DNA from: an uncultured Flavobacteriaceae bacterium
GTDB lineage: Bacteria > Bacteroidota > Bacteroidia > Flavobacteriales > Flavobacteriaceae
NCBI GenBank assembly: GCA_913052425.1
Contig: CAJXEG010000004.1
Coordinates: 1 to 25,058 of the forward strand
DNA length: 25,058 nucleotides
Direction: 5' to 3'
Numbering within the stretch: position 1 is the first letter of the stretch; each line of letters begins with the position of its first letter. Position numbers and translations under genes: made by a program. Below, piece by piece: positions 1-6,548 of the stretch. The notes beneath the pieces were generated by a model. The model was not told where the DNA came from and did not search any database. It saw only the letters and a program-made list of their open reading frames with translations.

Positions 1-100
1 CTCTTACATTGCGAATTTCATCTACACGAGAATCAATAAGTTGTAAATCGTAAAGGGCTCTCAGTTTGTCTTCTACGGTTACCTCATTCTTTTTTGCCAT
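1..100 (-). CDS. C4-type zinc ribbon (DUF164-like) protein, N-terminal part
   Basis: Partial gene: the first 33 codons lie in the window and the rest runs off the left edge. It begins at the ATG read from 100 down to 98 with MAKKNEVTVEDKLRALYDLQ and continues as a charged, probably coiled-coil helix. This is how flavobacterial C4 zinc-ribbon proteins of the DUF164 group begin; they have a long coiled coil followed by a C-terminal four-cysteine ribbon, which cannot be seen here. The start overlaps the 3' end of the upstream Nif3 gene by 17 nt, so the two are probably co-transcribed and translationally coupled, a pairing common in Bacteroidota. The biochemical role of the family is unclear; nucleic-acid binding has been proposed. 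Family call by recognition of the N-terminus only. Confidence 0.75.
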   Translation of the reverse strand, partial: MAKKNEVTVEDKLRALYDLQLIDSRVDEIRNVR

Positions 101-1196
101 CGGAAAAATACTTTACAGGGTTGGTTATCGATTTAGATAAAGCGATTGCAAAATTAGGCAATTTTTCGATAAGATGGTCGTGTATCAATTTTTTTGTGAA
201 ACGTTCTGTTTCATAATGACCGCCATCGACCAAAAGTATCCGGTTTTCTGCTTGAAAAAAATCGTGGTATTTCAGGTCAGCTGTAACCAATGCATCGGCT
301 TTTATTTGTTTTGCGGTAGGGATGGCAAAACTTCCCGATCCCCCAAGAACCGCTACTTTTTTTATTTTTCGATTGCTCAGGGCAGAGTGGCGTAAGAACC
401 CTGTCTCCAGTTTTTGCCCTACCCATTTCAAAAAATCTTCTTCTGTCATTTCTTTGTCTAATATACCCACACTGCCCATACCAATTTCTTGATTTGTGTT
501 GTCCAGTGGATACACTTGGAAGGCAACCTCCTCATAAGGGTGGTTTTTAAAAAGGGTTTGCAGTATTTTTTGTTCCAAGTGTTTTTGGAAAACCAAGTTG
601 AGTTGAACTTCTTCAACTTCTTCGCGTATCATTTGCTTTCCCAAATGGGGCTGAGAATTTTCATTCCCTCTAAATGATCCGGTTCCCTCGGTGACAAAAC
701 TGCACTCGTCATAATCACCCAAAGCACCCGCACCCGCCTGATAAAGTGCTTCCAACAGTGCATTTGAGTTTTCTTTAGGGACATAGGTGGTCAACTGTTT
801 TAGCGTATTTTGCTGAGGAACCAGCACTTGGATATTGTTCAAGCCCAATGCAACGGCCAAAGTGTGGCTTACGCCTTCCTTGAGATTGTCCAGTGCTGTA
901 TGTATTGCATACAGGGCAATGTCGTTCTTAATGGCTTTGGCCACAACACGCTCCACATATGTTTTTCCCGTCAATTTTTTTAAACCCGAAAAAATAATGG
1001 GATGAAAACATACGATAAAATTGAATTTTTTCGCTACCGCCTCATCGATTACATTTTCCAACACGTCGTGTGTAATCAGTATTCCCGTGCATTCAGCTTC
1101 TGCCTCTCCAAGCAGTAAACCCACATTGTCAAAATCTTCTGCATAGGCCGCAGGAGCCCATTGTTCCAGTATTGATATGATTTCCTGAATCTTCAT
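84..1196 (-). CDS. Nif3-like dinuclear metal centre hexameric protein
   Basis: Nif3/YbgI/DUF34 family protein of 370 aa. Family members form hexamers with a two-metal site; a hydrolase or GTP-cyclohydrolase-like role has been suggested but not settled. The N-terminal half carries the HPIIF and HTALDN metal-site motifs and the C-terminal half carries GGHYETE, which supply the conserved His, Asp and Glu ligands. Between them is the inserted domain (about residues 110-250) typical of the long bacterial form. An ATG at 1211 and a longer frame to 1250 also exist. A TATATTTG -7 box at 1214-1221 would put the transcript start inside or after the 1211 ATG, so the ATG at 1196 (MKIQEII) is preferred. 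The stop lies inside the downstream zinc-ribbon gene. Divergent from lpxK. Confidence 0.92.
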   Translation of the reverse strand: MKIQEIISILEQWAPAAYAEDFDNVGLLLGEAEAECTGILITHDVLENVIDEAVAKKFNFIVCFHPIIFSGLKKLTGKTYVERVVAKAIKNDIALYAIHTALDNLKEGVSHTLAVALGLNNIQVLVPQQNTLKQLTTYVPKENSNALLEALYQAGAGALGDYDECSFVTEGTGSFRGNENSQPHLGKQMIREEVEEVQLNLVFQKHLEQKILQTLFKNHPYEEVAFQVYPLDNTNQEIGMGSVGILDKEMTEEDFLKWVGQKLETGFLRHSALSNRKIKKVAVLGGSGSFAIPTAKQIKADALVTADLKYHDFFQAENRILLVDGGHYETERFTKKLIHDHLIEKLPNFAIALSKSITNPVKYFSDGKKE

Positions 1197-1213
1197 TTCG
1201 ATGCTATTCATTG

Positions 1214-1221
1214 CAAATATA
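1214..1221 (-). promoter_or_regulatory. -7 box of the Nif3 gene promoter
   Basis: TATATTTG on the minus strand matches the Bacteroidota -7 consensus TAnnTTTG exactly. No good TTG -33 element sits 19 nt upstream (TTTCC instead). Its position, directly before the ATG at 1211, is the reason for choosing the 1196 start. Confidence 0.45.
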
Positions 1222-1252
1222 ATATTATCTTTCCGGGGCAGGAAAACCACTG

Positions 1253-1287
1253 TTTTGACAATTCCTTTCGGGGTTTTCCTAAATTTG
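1253..1287 (+). promoter_or_regulatory. Promoter of lpxK
   Basis: TTTTG (1253-1257) and TAAATTTG (1280-1287), 22 nt apart, resemble the Bacteroidota -33/-7 pair (usual spacing near 19). A transcript would start around 1294, just before the TTG start of lpxK. Confidence 0.45.
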
Positions 1288-1304
1288 ACAGAGTTATAGA
1301 TAAT

Positions 1305-2309
1305 TTGAAAAAAGCACGCTTACTTCTTTTCCCATTTGGAATCCTTTATGGTTGTATCATGGCCATAAGGAATACGCTATTTGATTTAGGAGTATTGGCC
1401 TCTAATAACACTTCGATCAAATCCATTGGCGTGGGAAACCTATCGATGGGGGGTACGGGTAAATCCGTAGTGGTTATGCATCTTATAAAAATGCTTAAAA
1501 ATTATCGCACGGCCATACTGAGTAGAGGTTATGGAAGAAAAACCAGTGGTTTGATCATTGCGGGTCCCAAAGACAATCCCTCCAGCCTAGGCGATGAACC
1601 CTATCAATTTTTCAATCGCTATCCTGAGACGACCGTAGTTGTTTCCGAAAAAAGAATCCTCGGGATAGAAGCACTAAAAAAGATGGACCCTCCGCCCAAT
1701 TTGGTGGTCTTGGATGATGTGATGCAACATCGTTGGGTACGCCCTCAATTGATGATCATGACCTCTTCATTTCAACACCCCTATTTCAGAGATTTTATTT
1801 TTCCTGCCGGGAAATTGAGAGAATTCAGATCGGGGGTCAAACGGGCCGATATTTTATTGGTCACAAGAGCACCGAAGGATTTGTCAGTGGATCAAAAAGA
1901 AACTTTTCTAAAAAACATCAATGTCAATGTCCCGGTCTTTTTTACCAAAATCTGTTATGCAGATGTGCTAACCCAACATGGCAAAACCATTGATTCCAGT
2001 GTATTGTCTAAGGAGGATTTTTTGTTGGTAACAGGAATCGCTGACGCCCATCATTTGGTTGCTCATTTAAAAAAACTATACGGGGAATTTGAACATCTTG
2101 AGTTTCAAGACCATCATCCCTATACTCCTGTTGATGCCCGGTTGATCAATGATCGTGCCGGAGAAAAAATAATATTAACGACTGAAAAAGATTTCGCCAA
2201 ACTGGCACAAAACCTCAACAACAACAGATTGTATTGCCTTACGATTGAACTTGATTTTGTCTTTGAGGAAGAACGAAGTCTTTTTGAAAAGACGATAAGA
2301 GCACTCTAG
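1305..2309 (+). CDS. lpxK: Tetraacyldisaccharide 4'-kinase (LpxK)
   Basis: Transfers the gamma-phosphate of ATP to the 4' position of tetraacyldisaccharide-1-phosphate to make lipid IVA, the sixth step of the Raetz lipid A pathway, at the inner membrane. The 334 aa protein is of normal length. A hydrophobic N-terminal segment (about residues 5-25) is the membrane anchor. The Walker A loop SMGGTGKS lies at residues 47-54 and VVLDDVMQHR, the LpxK signature, follows near residue 140. FPAGKLREF and RADILLVTRAP are further family motifs. The start is a TTG at 1305; the next ATG (MAIRN, residue 19) would cut off the conserved LLFPFGILYG, so TTG is the better choice. The stop TAG shares the palindrome CTAG with the stop of convergent lipA. 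Confidence 0.95.
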   Translation: MKKARLLLFPFGILYGCIMAIRNTLFDLGVLASNNTSIKSIGVGNLSMGGTGKSVVVMHLIKMLKNYRTAILSRGYGRKTSGLIIAGPKDNPSSLGDEPYQFFNRYPETTVVVSEKRILGIEALKKMDPPPNLVVLDDVMQHRWVRPQLMIMTSSFQHPYFRDFIFPAGKLREFRSGVKRADILLVTRAPKDLSVDQKETFLKNINVNVPVFFTKICYADVLTQHGKTIDSSVLSKEDFLLVTGIADAHHLVAHLKKLYGEFEHLEFQDHHPYTPVDARLINDRAGEKIILTTEKDFAKLAQNLNNNRLYCLTIELDFVFEEERSLFEKTIRAL

Positions 2310-3175
2310 TGTAGGTGTTTGTGTGCCTTGTAGGAGGATCGAACCAATGGCCCACTTTCCACATGTCTAAAACCCAAATCTTTGGCAACCGTTTCATACT
2401 GCTTAAAGGTCTCCGGTGATATAAAAGTTTTTACGGGCAAGTGCTTTTTGCTGGGTTGAAGGTATTGACCAATGGTTACCACTTCTACATCTGCCTTTCT
2501 GAGATCATGCAGCGTCTCATACACTTCTTCTTCCTTCTCTCCCAGTCCAAGCATAATTCCGGACTTGGTGCGATTAACCCCCATTTGTTTGAGGTATTTC
2601 AAAACCTCCAAACTCTGGTCATATTTGGCTTGAACCCTCACCTCTCTGGTCAATCTTCTGACGGTTTCGAGATTGTGTGAAACTACTTCGGGAGCAGCTT
2701 CTATAATACGATCAATATTGGTTTTATTTCCTTGAAAATCGGGAATAAGCGTTTCTAAAGTGGTACCGGGGTTCAACCTTCGGACAGCTTTGATGGTTTC
2801 GTTCCAGATGATAGAGCCCATGTCCGTGAGATCATCGCGGTCAACAGATGTTATCACGGCATGTTTGATTTTCATGATCTTAATGGACTGTGCCACCTTT
2901 TCGGGTTCTTCCCAGTCTACATTTCCAGGTCTTCCTGTTTTGACACCACAAAATCCACATGAACGAGTACAGATATTTCCCAATATCATAAAGGTGGCAG
3001 TACCTTCAGCCCAACATTCTCCCATATTGGGACAACTGCCGGAAGTACAGATCGTATTGAGTTTATACTGATCTACAAGTCCTCTAAGTTCGGTGTATTT
3101 TTTTCCCGTAGGAAGTTTTACTCTGATCCATTTTGGTTTACCTACACCCTTATTTTCTCTCTCTGCTATTTCCAA
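2306..3175 (-). CDS. lipA: Lipoyl synthase
   Basis: Radical SAM enzyme that inserts two sulfurs into protein-bound octanoyl groups to give lipoyl cofactor on 2-oxoacid dehydrogenases and the glycine cleavage system. In the 289 aa protein the auxiliary cluster motif CTSGSCPNMGEC supplies C43, C48 and C54. The radical SAM motif CTRSCGFC supplies C69, C73 and C76. The C-terminal RSSYKA holds the serine ligand of the auxiliary cluster. Length and motif order are normal. It follows the Nramp gene by 29 nt but has its own well-formed promoter inside that gene's 3' end. A client enzyme subunit, pdhB, lies about 18 kb away in the window. Convergent with lpxK, with a 4-nt overlap. Confidence 0.98.
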   Translation of the reverse strand: MEIAERENKGVGKPKWIRVKLPTGKKYTELRGLVDQYKLNTICTSGSCPNMGECWAEGTATFMILGNICTRSCGFCGVKTGRPGNVDWEEPEKVAQSIKIMKIKHAVITSVDRDDLTDMGSIIWNETIKAVRRLNPGTTLETLIPDFQGNKTNIDRIIEAAPEVVSHNLETVRRLTREVRVQAKYDQSLEVLKYLKQMGVNRTKSGIMLGLGEKEEEVYETLHDLRKADVEVVTIGQYLQPSKKHLPVKTFISPETFKQYETVAKDLGFRHVESGPLVRSSYKAHKHLH

Positions 3176-3186
3176 AACTTTTTTTT

Positions 3187-3218
3187 CAAAGATACAAACT
3201 AAATTCAGAGACTCAAAA
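3187..3218 (-). promoter_or_regulatory. Promoter of lipA
   Basis: On the minus strand TTTTG (3214-3218), a spacer of exactly 19 nt, and TATCTTTG (3187-3194) form the best Bacteroidota -33/-7 promoter in the window. It overlaps the last codons and stop of the upstream Nramp gene and lies 11 nt before the lipA ATG. lipA can therefore be transcribed independently of the sigma/transporter operon. Confidence 0.7.
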
Positions 3219-4419
3219 GGTAGACCCCGGTGAAGCCGGTTAGGAAAATGATCCCCAAAAGACTCAGTATTTTAATTTTTTGAGAGGGACGATCTTTGAT
3301 GGGCGTATGTTTGCTGGTAATCAAACGATAATTTAAGATGGCGTAAAAAGGTGCTGTGATAAATGATAAAACAGTTGCAATTTGAACCAAAATTCCCATT
3401 TCGGAGAGTAAAAAAAGAAAAATCAAACAGGTGCCTATAGCCAAAATGGTAATCCAAAGCATATAAAAATCTTTATTTTTCTGCTTAAAGAGTATTTGAA
3501 CAGTTTTGGACATCGCTCTTGGGGAGGCGTCCAAAGTCGTAATGCTGGTACTGATCATGGTGGTCAGGGCCGCAATGGCAATAACACCATACCAAGCATC
3601 TCCCAGGTTGGAGGTGTACAGATCTATCAATTGTCCAGCAAACTCATTTCCTTTATTAGAAAATTCAAGTCCTGAACCATACATTACCAAGGCTCCCAAG
3701 CCCACAAAACAAATGCCTAAAACTACGGTCGTCAAATAGCCAACATTAAAATCAAAAAGTCCCTCTTTAAGGGATAATTTATTTTTCAAGTCGTTCTTTT
3801 TTTCCAAAACCCATATAGAGTGCCAAATGGAAATGTCCATGGGTGCAGGCATCCAACCCATAAAAGCGATCAAAAACAACAAACCAGCTCCCTGGGGAAA
3901 TACTTGACCATACTCCAACGAAGTATTTCCTTTTGAAAAAGCAATCACTACAGCCAGTATACTGCTTATAGTAAGGACAAGGATAATGGTCTTGATCACT
4001 TTATCCAACAGTTGGTATCGACCGATCAACAGGATGCAGTAGCATATTGCAGTAATTCCTATACTCCAATAAATCATGTTGGAGCTGATGTCGAAGAGAT
4101 TAGAAGCTAAGCCGGCTGTGACAATAGTAACAGCAGTTTGGATGGTAAACATGGTGGCGATATTGAGAAAAAAATAGAGCCACAAATAAATTTTTCCAAG
4201 TTTGTAATATCCATCCAGTAAACTTTCCCCAGTAGCCAAAGCATATCGTGGTCCAAACTGAAAAAAAGGATATTTAAATAGATTGACCAAGAGCAGTGCC
4301 CACAACAGTCCCCATCCGAAATCAGCCCCAGCACGGGTAGATTGTACCAAGTGGGATACTCCAATGGCTGCCCCTGCAAATAGCAAGCCCGGCCCTAATT
4401 TTTTGAGTCTAGTCAGCAT
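3205..4419 (-). CDS. Nramp-family transporter lacking canonical metal motifs
   Basis: Inner-membrane transporter of 404 aa with about eleven hydrophobic helices and the Nramp-like opening LGPGLLFAGAAIG. Typical Nramp Mn/Fe transporters bind metal through DPGN in helix 1 and an MPH motif in helix 6. Here helix 1 reads GVSHLVQSTRAGADFG and the helix 6 region reads GWMPAPMDISIWHS, so both motifs are replaced. I recall similar proteins in many Bacteroidota, annotated as divalent metal transporters, so this looks like a clade rather than a damaged gene; the substrate cannot be inferred. The ATG at 4419 is chosen over an upstream in-frame TTG at 4428. The start lies 11 nt inside the end of the sigma factor gene, indicating translational coupling. 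Confidence 0.85.
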   Translation of the reverse strand: MLTRLKKLGPGLLFAGAAIGVSHLVQSTRAGADFGWGLLWALLLVNLFKYPFFQFGPRYALATGESLLDGYYKLGKIYLWLYFFLNIATMFTIQTAVTIVTAGLASNLFDISSNMIYWSIGITAICYCILLIGRYQLLDKVIKTIILVLTISSILAVVIAFSKGNTSLEYGQVFPQGAGLLFLIAFMGWMPAPMDISIWHSIWVLEKKNDLKNKLSLKEGLFDFNVGYLTTVVLGICFVGLGALVMYGSGLEFSNKGNEFAGQLIDLYTSNLGDAWYGVIAIAALTTMISTSITTLDASPRAMSKTVQILFKQKNKDFYMLWITILAIGTCLIFLFLLSEMGILVQIATVLSFITAPFYAILNYRLITSKHTPIKDRPSQKIKILSLLGIIFLTGFTGVYLLSL

Positions 4420-4966
4420 CTTCCTCAATTTTTTGGTTCAGTAAATTTTTAGCCCTTAAGAGTTTCACTTTTATAGTGTTGATGGGTTGATCCATTTTTT
4501 TACTGATTTCTTTGTAAGAAAGTCCATCAAAAAATCGAAGCTGTAGAATTTTTCGATAATCATTTTTGAGTGACTTTATCTTATTGAGCAAAGATTCTAA
4601 ATTTTCGTTGGTGATCAGAATTTCCTCGGGTGAGGGATGATCTTGATCAGTGAATTCTTGTAAATCAGTAGTGTAGGAGAGGGTTTCAAGGCTTATCTTA
4701 TTGTTTTCCTTCCTCAATAAATCATTGTAAATATTTTTTGAAATGGTCAAGAGCCAGGTTTTGAATTCGAATTGATCGTTGAAAGTTGAGATGCGATCAA
4801 AGGCTCGAGCAAATGTTATGATCGAAATTTCTTCGGCCAAATCCTTATTTCCGGTTTTTTTCAATTGAAAATTATACAGGTATCCCCAATGGTAATTGAA
4901 CAACTCATTGAATGCTTTTTGATCTTGTTCTTGCGCCTTTTCTATGACAAGTTTGACATTCTTCAT
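4409..4966 (-). CDS. ECF-type RNA polymerase sigma factor
   Basis: Extracytoplasmic-function sigma-70 family protein of 185 aa. Region 2 spans about residues 17-88: AFNELFNYHWGYLYNF, then DLAEEISIITFARAF for core binding, then a segment ending at FKTWLLTISKN for the -10 contact. Region 4 spans about 128-180 with the helix-turn-helix LSYKEISKKMDQPINTIK that would contact the -35 region. The linker is acidic and variable, as usual. It starts at an ATG at 4966, 21 nt after the small membrane protein gene, and its end overlaps the transporter gene. No anti-sigma factor with a recognisable zinc-binding or FecR-like domain is adjacent, so how it is kept inactive is not visible. The membrane protein upstream or the transporter downstream could fill that role, but this is only inference. 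Confidence 0.93.
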   Translation of the reverse strand: MKNVKLVIEKAQEQDQKAFNELFNYHWGYLYNFQLKKTGNKDLAEEISIITFARAFDRISTFNDQFEFKTWLLTISKNIYNDLLRKENNKISLETLSYTTDLQEFTDQDHPSPEEILITNENLESLLNKIKSLKNDYRKILQLRFFDGLSYKEISKKMDQPINTIKVKLLRAKNLLNQKIEEDAD

Positions 4967-4987
4967 ATCAATGTAGAAGAAAGGGGA

Positions 4988-5191
4988 TTAATTGTGCTGC
5001 GGGTTGGTGCGGCAATTTTGTTCCGAAGGCAATTTTCCGCAATAGCTGCAGCTTTCATTGTCCTTGTTCAGAAAAGGGCTTTGACTGGCACAAGTACCGG
5101 AAAATTCACCTCCTTTTTTTGCCCATATTTTGATTGCAATTCCTGCAAAAGCAATGGCCAATAAAGTAAAAGTGATAATGAATAGCTTCAT
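4988..5191 (-). CDS. Small four-cysteine membrane protein
   Basis: A 67 aa protein with one N-terminal transmembrane helix (residues 3-23, IITFTLLAIAFAGIAIKIW) and a short C-terminal domain holding cysteines at 34, 48, 51 and 60. The CSYCGK core with flanking cysteines could bind a metal or form disulfides. Similar small proteins are annotated only as membrane or secreted protein in flavobacteria. The ATG at 5191 (MKLFIITF) is chosen over an upstream in-frame ATG because the extra residues are not hydrophobic and would overlap a -7 box. It heads an operon with the ECF sigma factor and the Nramp-like transporter, so a role in metal or redox sensing is possible; the sequence does not show it. 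Confidence 0.75.
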   Translation of the reverse strand: MKLFIITFTLLAIAFAGIAIKIWAKKGGEFSGTCASQSPFLNKDNESCSYCGKLPSEQNCRTNPQHN

Positions 5192-5208
5192 ATAAGTTGT
5201 AAAATTAG

Positions 5209-5216
5209 CAAAAATA
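5209..5216 (-). promoter_or_regulatory. -7 box upstream of the membrane protein/sigma/transporter operon
   Basis: TATTTTTG on the minus strand matches TAnnTTTG and lies 17 nt before the chosen ATG at 5191. No TTG is found at the usual -33 distance. Confidence 0.4.
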
Positions 5217-5451
5217 ATCGTCCCCCACATTGACTGGCTCTACTTATTAATTTGTAGGAATTTACGCATATGTGTTAATTCTGAGATTTTACCGAGTATT
5301 ACATTAAAAAAACCAAAATCACATAAATTTTTTCCAAATATAATGCCGCATCATGAAAAAAGCCTTTTGTGGCCGATATTTGGCCGAAATCATTGGGCAC
5401 CCATATCACACTTAAATGGATTGGTTGGGTGCAGCCAAAACTAAATTTATC

Positions 5452-6414
5452 ATGAAAACACAAACACTTCTGGGGCACCCAGACAAATTCACTTCATCAG
5501 AGTTTACCGTCTTAAAATCAATGGCATAAGGCCTGAGTTGCGAGGACATTAGAAAACTCTTAGGTTTAAAACACGATAAGTATGAGTCCGTATGTCAAGG
5601 TCTGTTCGAAAAACTCGGAGAATCAAATCACTACACTGGCGTAAAAAAAGCCTATCATATCAGGAAGCCACTGGAGAGTTTTAGGACCATGGGGCAAGTA
5701 GAAAAAATAGTGGATGAAAATGTGAAGAAACCCGTCCATAAGGTTTTAAAAAAGGCCAACCTTTCCGATTTAAATACTTTTGTTCCTCAACAAGTTTTTT
5801 TTAGGACCTATGCCAATGGTTCAAAAAAGACAAAAGTTTTCCTGCCCAATAAAAACGGTGATCCGGTTCCCGTAAAAAAGGTGAGAATCAGAGAGGCGCT
5901 TAACTCGGCGGTTAAACTCAAAAAAAATATTGATCTATATGTGAATTTGAGAAAAAATCACCATGTTTTGATCTATAGGGATGAGAATCAGGATCTCAAA
6001 GAGGAAGTGGTGAGTTTTTGGGAAGCCATCAAAAGAAAAAAATCAGGAGCTCCGCTCTATCAGATGCCCAACGAAGATTGTGAAATGGTTACCGCCCTCC
6101 ACATCAATGACATGTTTTTGTTAGATGTTCATGATTTCGACGAGCCAATTGAGGAAAAGCCTAGAGATTTTTTGATAAATCACTTGTACAGGGTCCAAAA
6201 ACTATCGAGTTGCTTTTACGAATTTCGTCATGCCTATGACAATAAGTTGGATGCAACAGAATACCCCAATTATATTAGGATCAACAACTTTGGTTCAAAA
6301 AAAACTGGCTGGATGACACACAACCCTATCAAAGTAGAAATAAGTCCTACAGTAGATATTACAATGTATGCCGAACAAAAGTATTTGTCAAATACCCAAA
6401 AATTAATTTTATGA
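5452..6414 (+). pseudogene. LuxR-type HTH fused in frame to the C-terminus of a type II-C Cas9 (relic)
   Basis: One reading frame with two unrelated parts, interrupted once by TAA at 5527-5529. The first part (5452 to about 5655) starts MKTQTLLGHPDKFTSSEF and reads like a small LuxR-type helix-turn-helix protein, ending FEKLGESNHYTGVKKAY. From about 5659 (IRKPLESF) it reads as the C-terminal, PAM-interacting part of a Bacteroidota type II-C Cas9. Supporting segments are KVFLPNKNGDPVPVKKVRIR, NHHVLIYRDENQDLKEEVV, INDMFLL, HLYRVQKLSS, PNYIRINNFG and HNPIKVEI. RuvC, HNH, bridge helix and REC lobe are all missing, so it cannot cut DNA. After the TAA the frame stays open for 295 codons, but its first ATG is at 5689. 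The TAA sits where LuxR HTHs often have a polar residue, and CAA to TAA would explain it. Probably the scar of a deletion joining an HTH gene to cas9. Confidence 0.8.
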
Positions 6415-6440
6415 TGTGATCTCCCATAACTTAAAGAATA

Positions 6441-6466
6441 GAGGATTAGGCAGTGCCCTAATTCTC
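6441..6466. repeat. 10-bp stem-loop downstream of the Cas9 relic
   Basis: The arms 6441-6450 (GAGGATTAGG) and 6457-6466 (CCTAATTCTC) pair over 10 bp with one G-T pair and a 6-nt loop. No T-run follows on either strand, so it is not a standard terminator. Read on the minus strand it lies 34 nt after the possible anti-repeat, the order expected in a tracrRNA. Confidence 0.55.
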
Positions 6467-6500
6467 CAACAACATTACAATTTCATTAAATAAATATAGT

Positions 6501-6538
6501 GTTGTGGTTTGATTGAATTTTCAAAGTTAGGGGGACAC
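6501..6538. CRISPR. Single CRISPR-repeat-like sequence (relic repeat or tracrRNA anti-repeat)
   Basis: The sequence begins GTTGTGGTTTGATT and continues with TTTCAAAGTTAGG. From memory this resembles the first half of Bacteroidota type II-C repeats, such as the Bacteroides fragilis one, which starts GTTGTGATTTG and continues TTTCAAATTAG. Only one copy is seen in the window. It lies about 90 bp after the Cas9 relic. It may be the last repeat of a lost array. Alternatively it may be the anti-repeat of a minus-strand tracrRNA, with the hairpin at 6441-6466 following it. The similarity was not tested by alignment. Confidence 0.45.
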
Positions 6539-6548
6539 TCATAAATAA

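Larger units (their letters stand above)
6415..6548. other. Region between the Cas9 relic and the DUF456 gene
   Basis: No coding frame. It holds a 10-bp stem-loop at 6441-6466 and the CRISPR-repeat-like sequence at 6501-6538. Nothing else was recognised. Confidence 0.6.

Noticed and set aside
4417..4428. TTG start at 4428 for the Nramp-like gene
   Set aside because: An ATG nine bases downstream gives the family-typical start and leaves a shorter overlap with the sigma gene.
5353..5415. Tiny frame MKKAFCGRYLAEIIGHPYHT before the HTH-Cas9 relic
   Set aside because: Only 20 codons, with no promoter or family match. A leader peptide cannot be supported.
5442..5449. TAAATTTA with TTG 18 nt upstream as promoter of the HTH frame
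   Set aside because: It ends 2 nt before the ATG and has A in place of the final G of the -7 box; too weak to list as a promoter.
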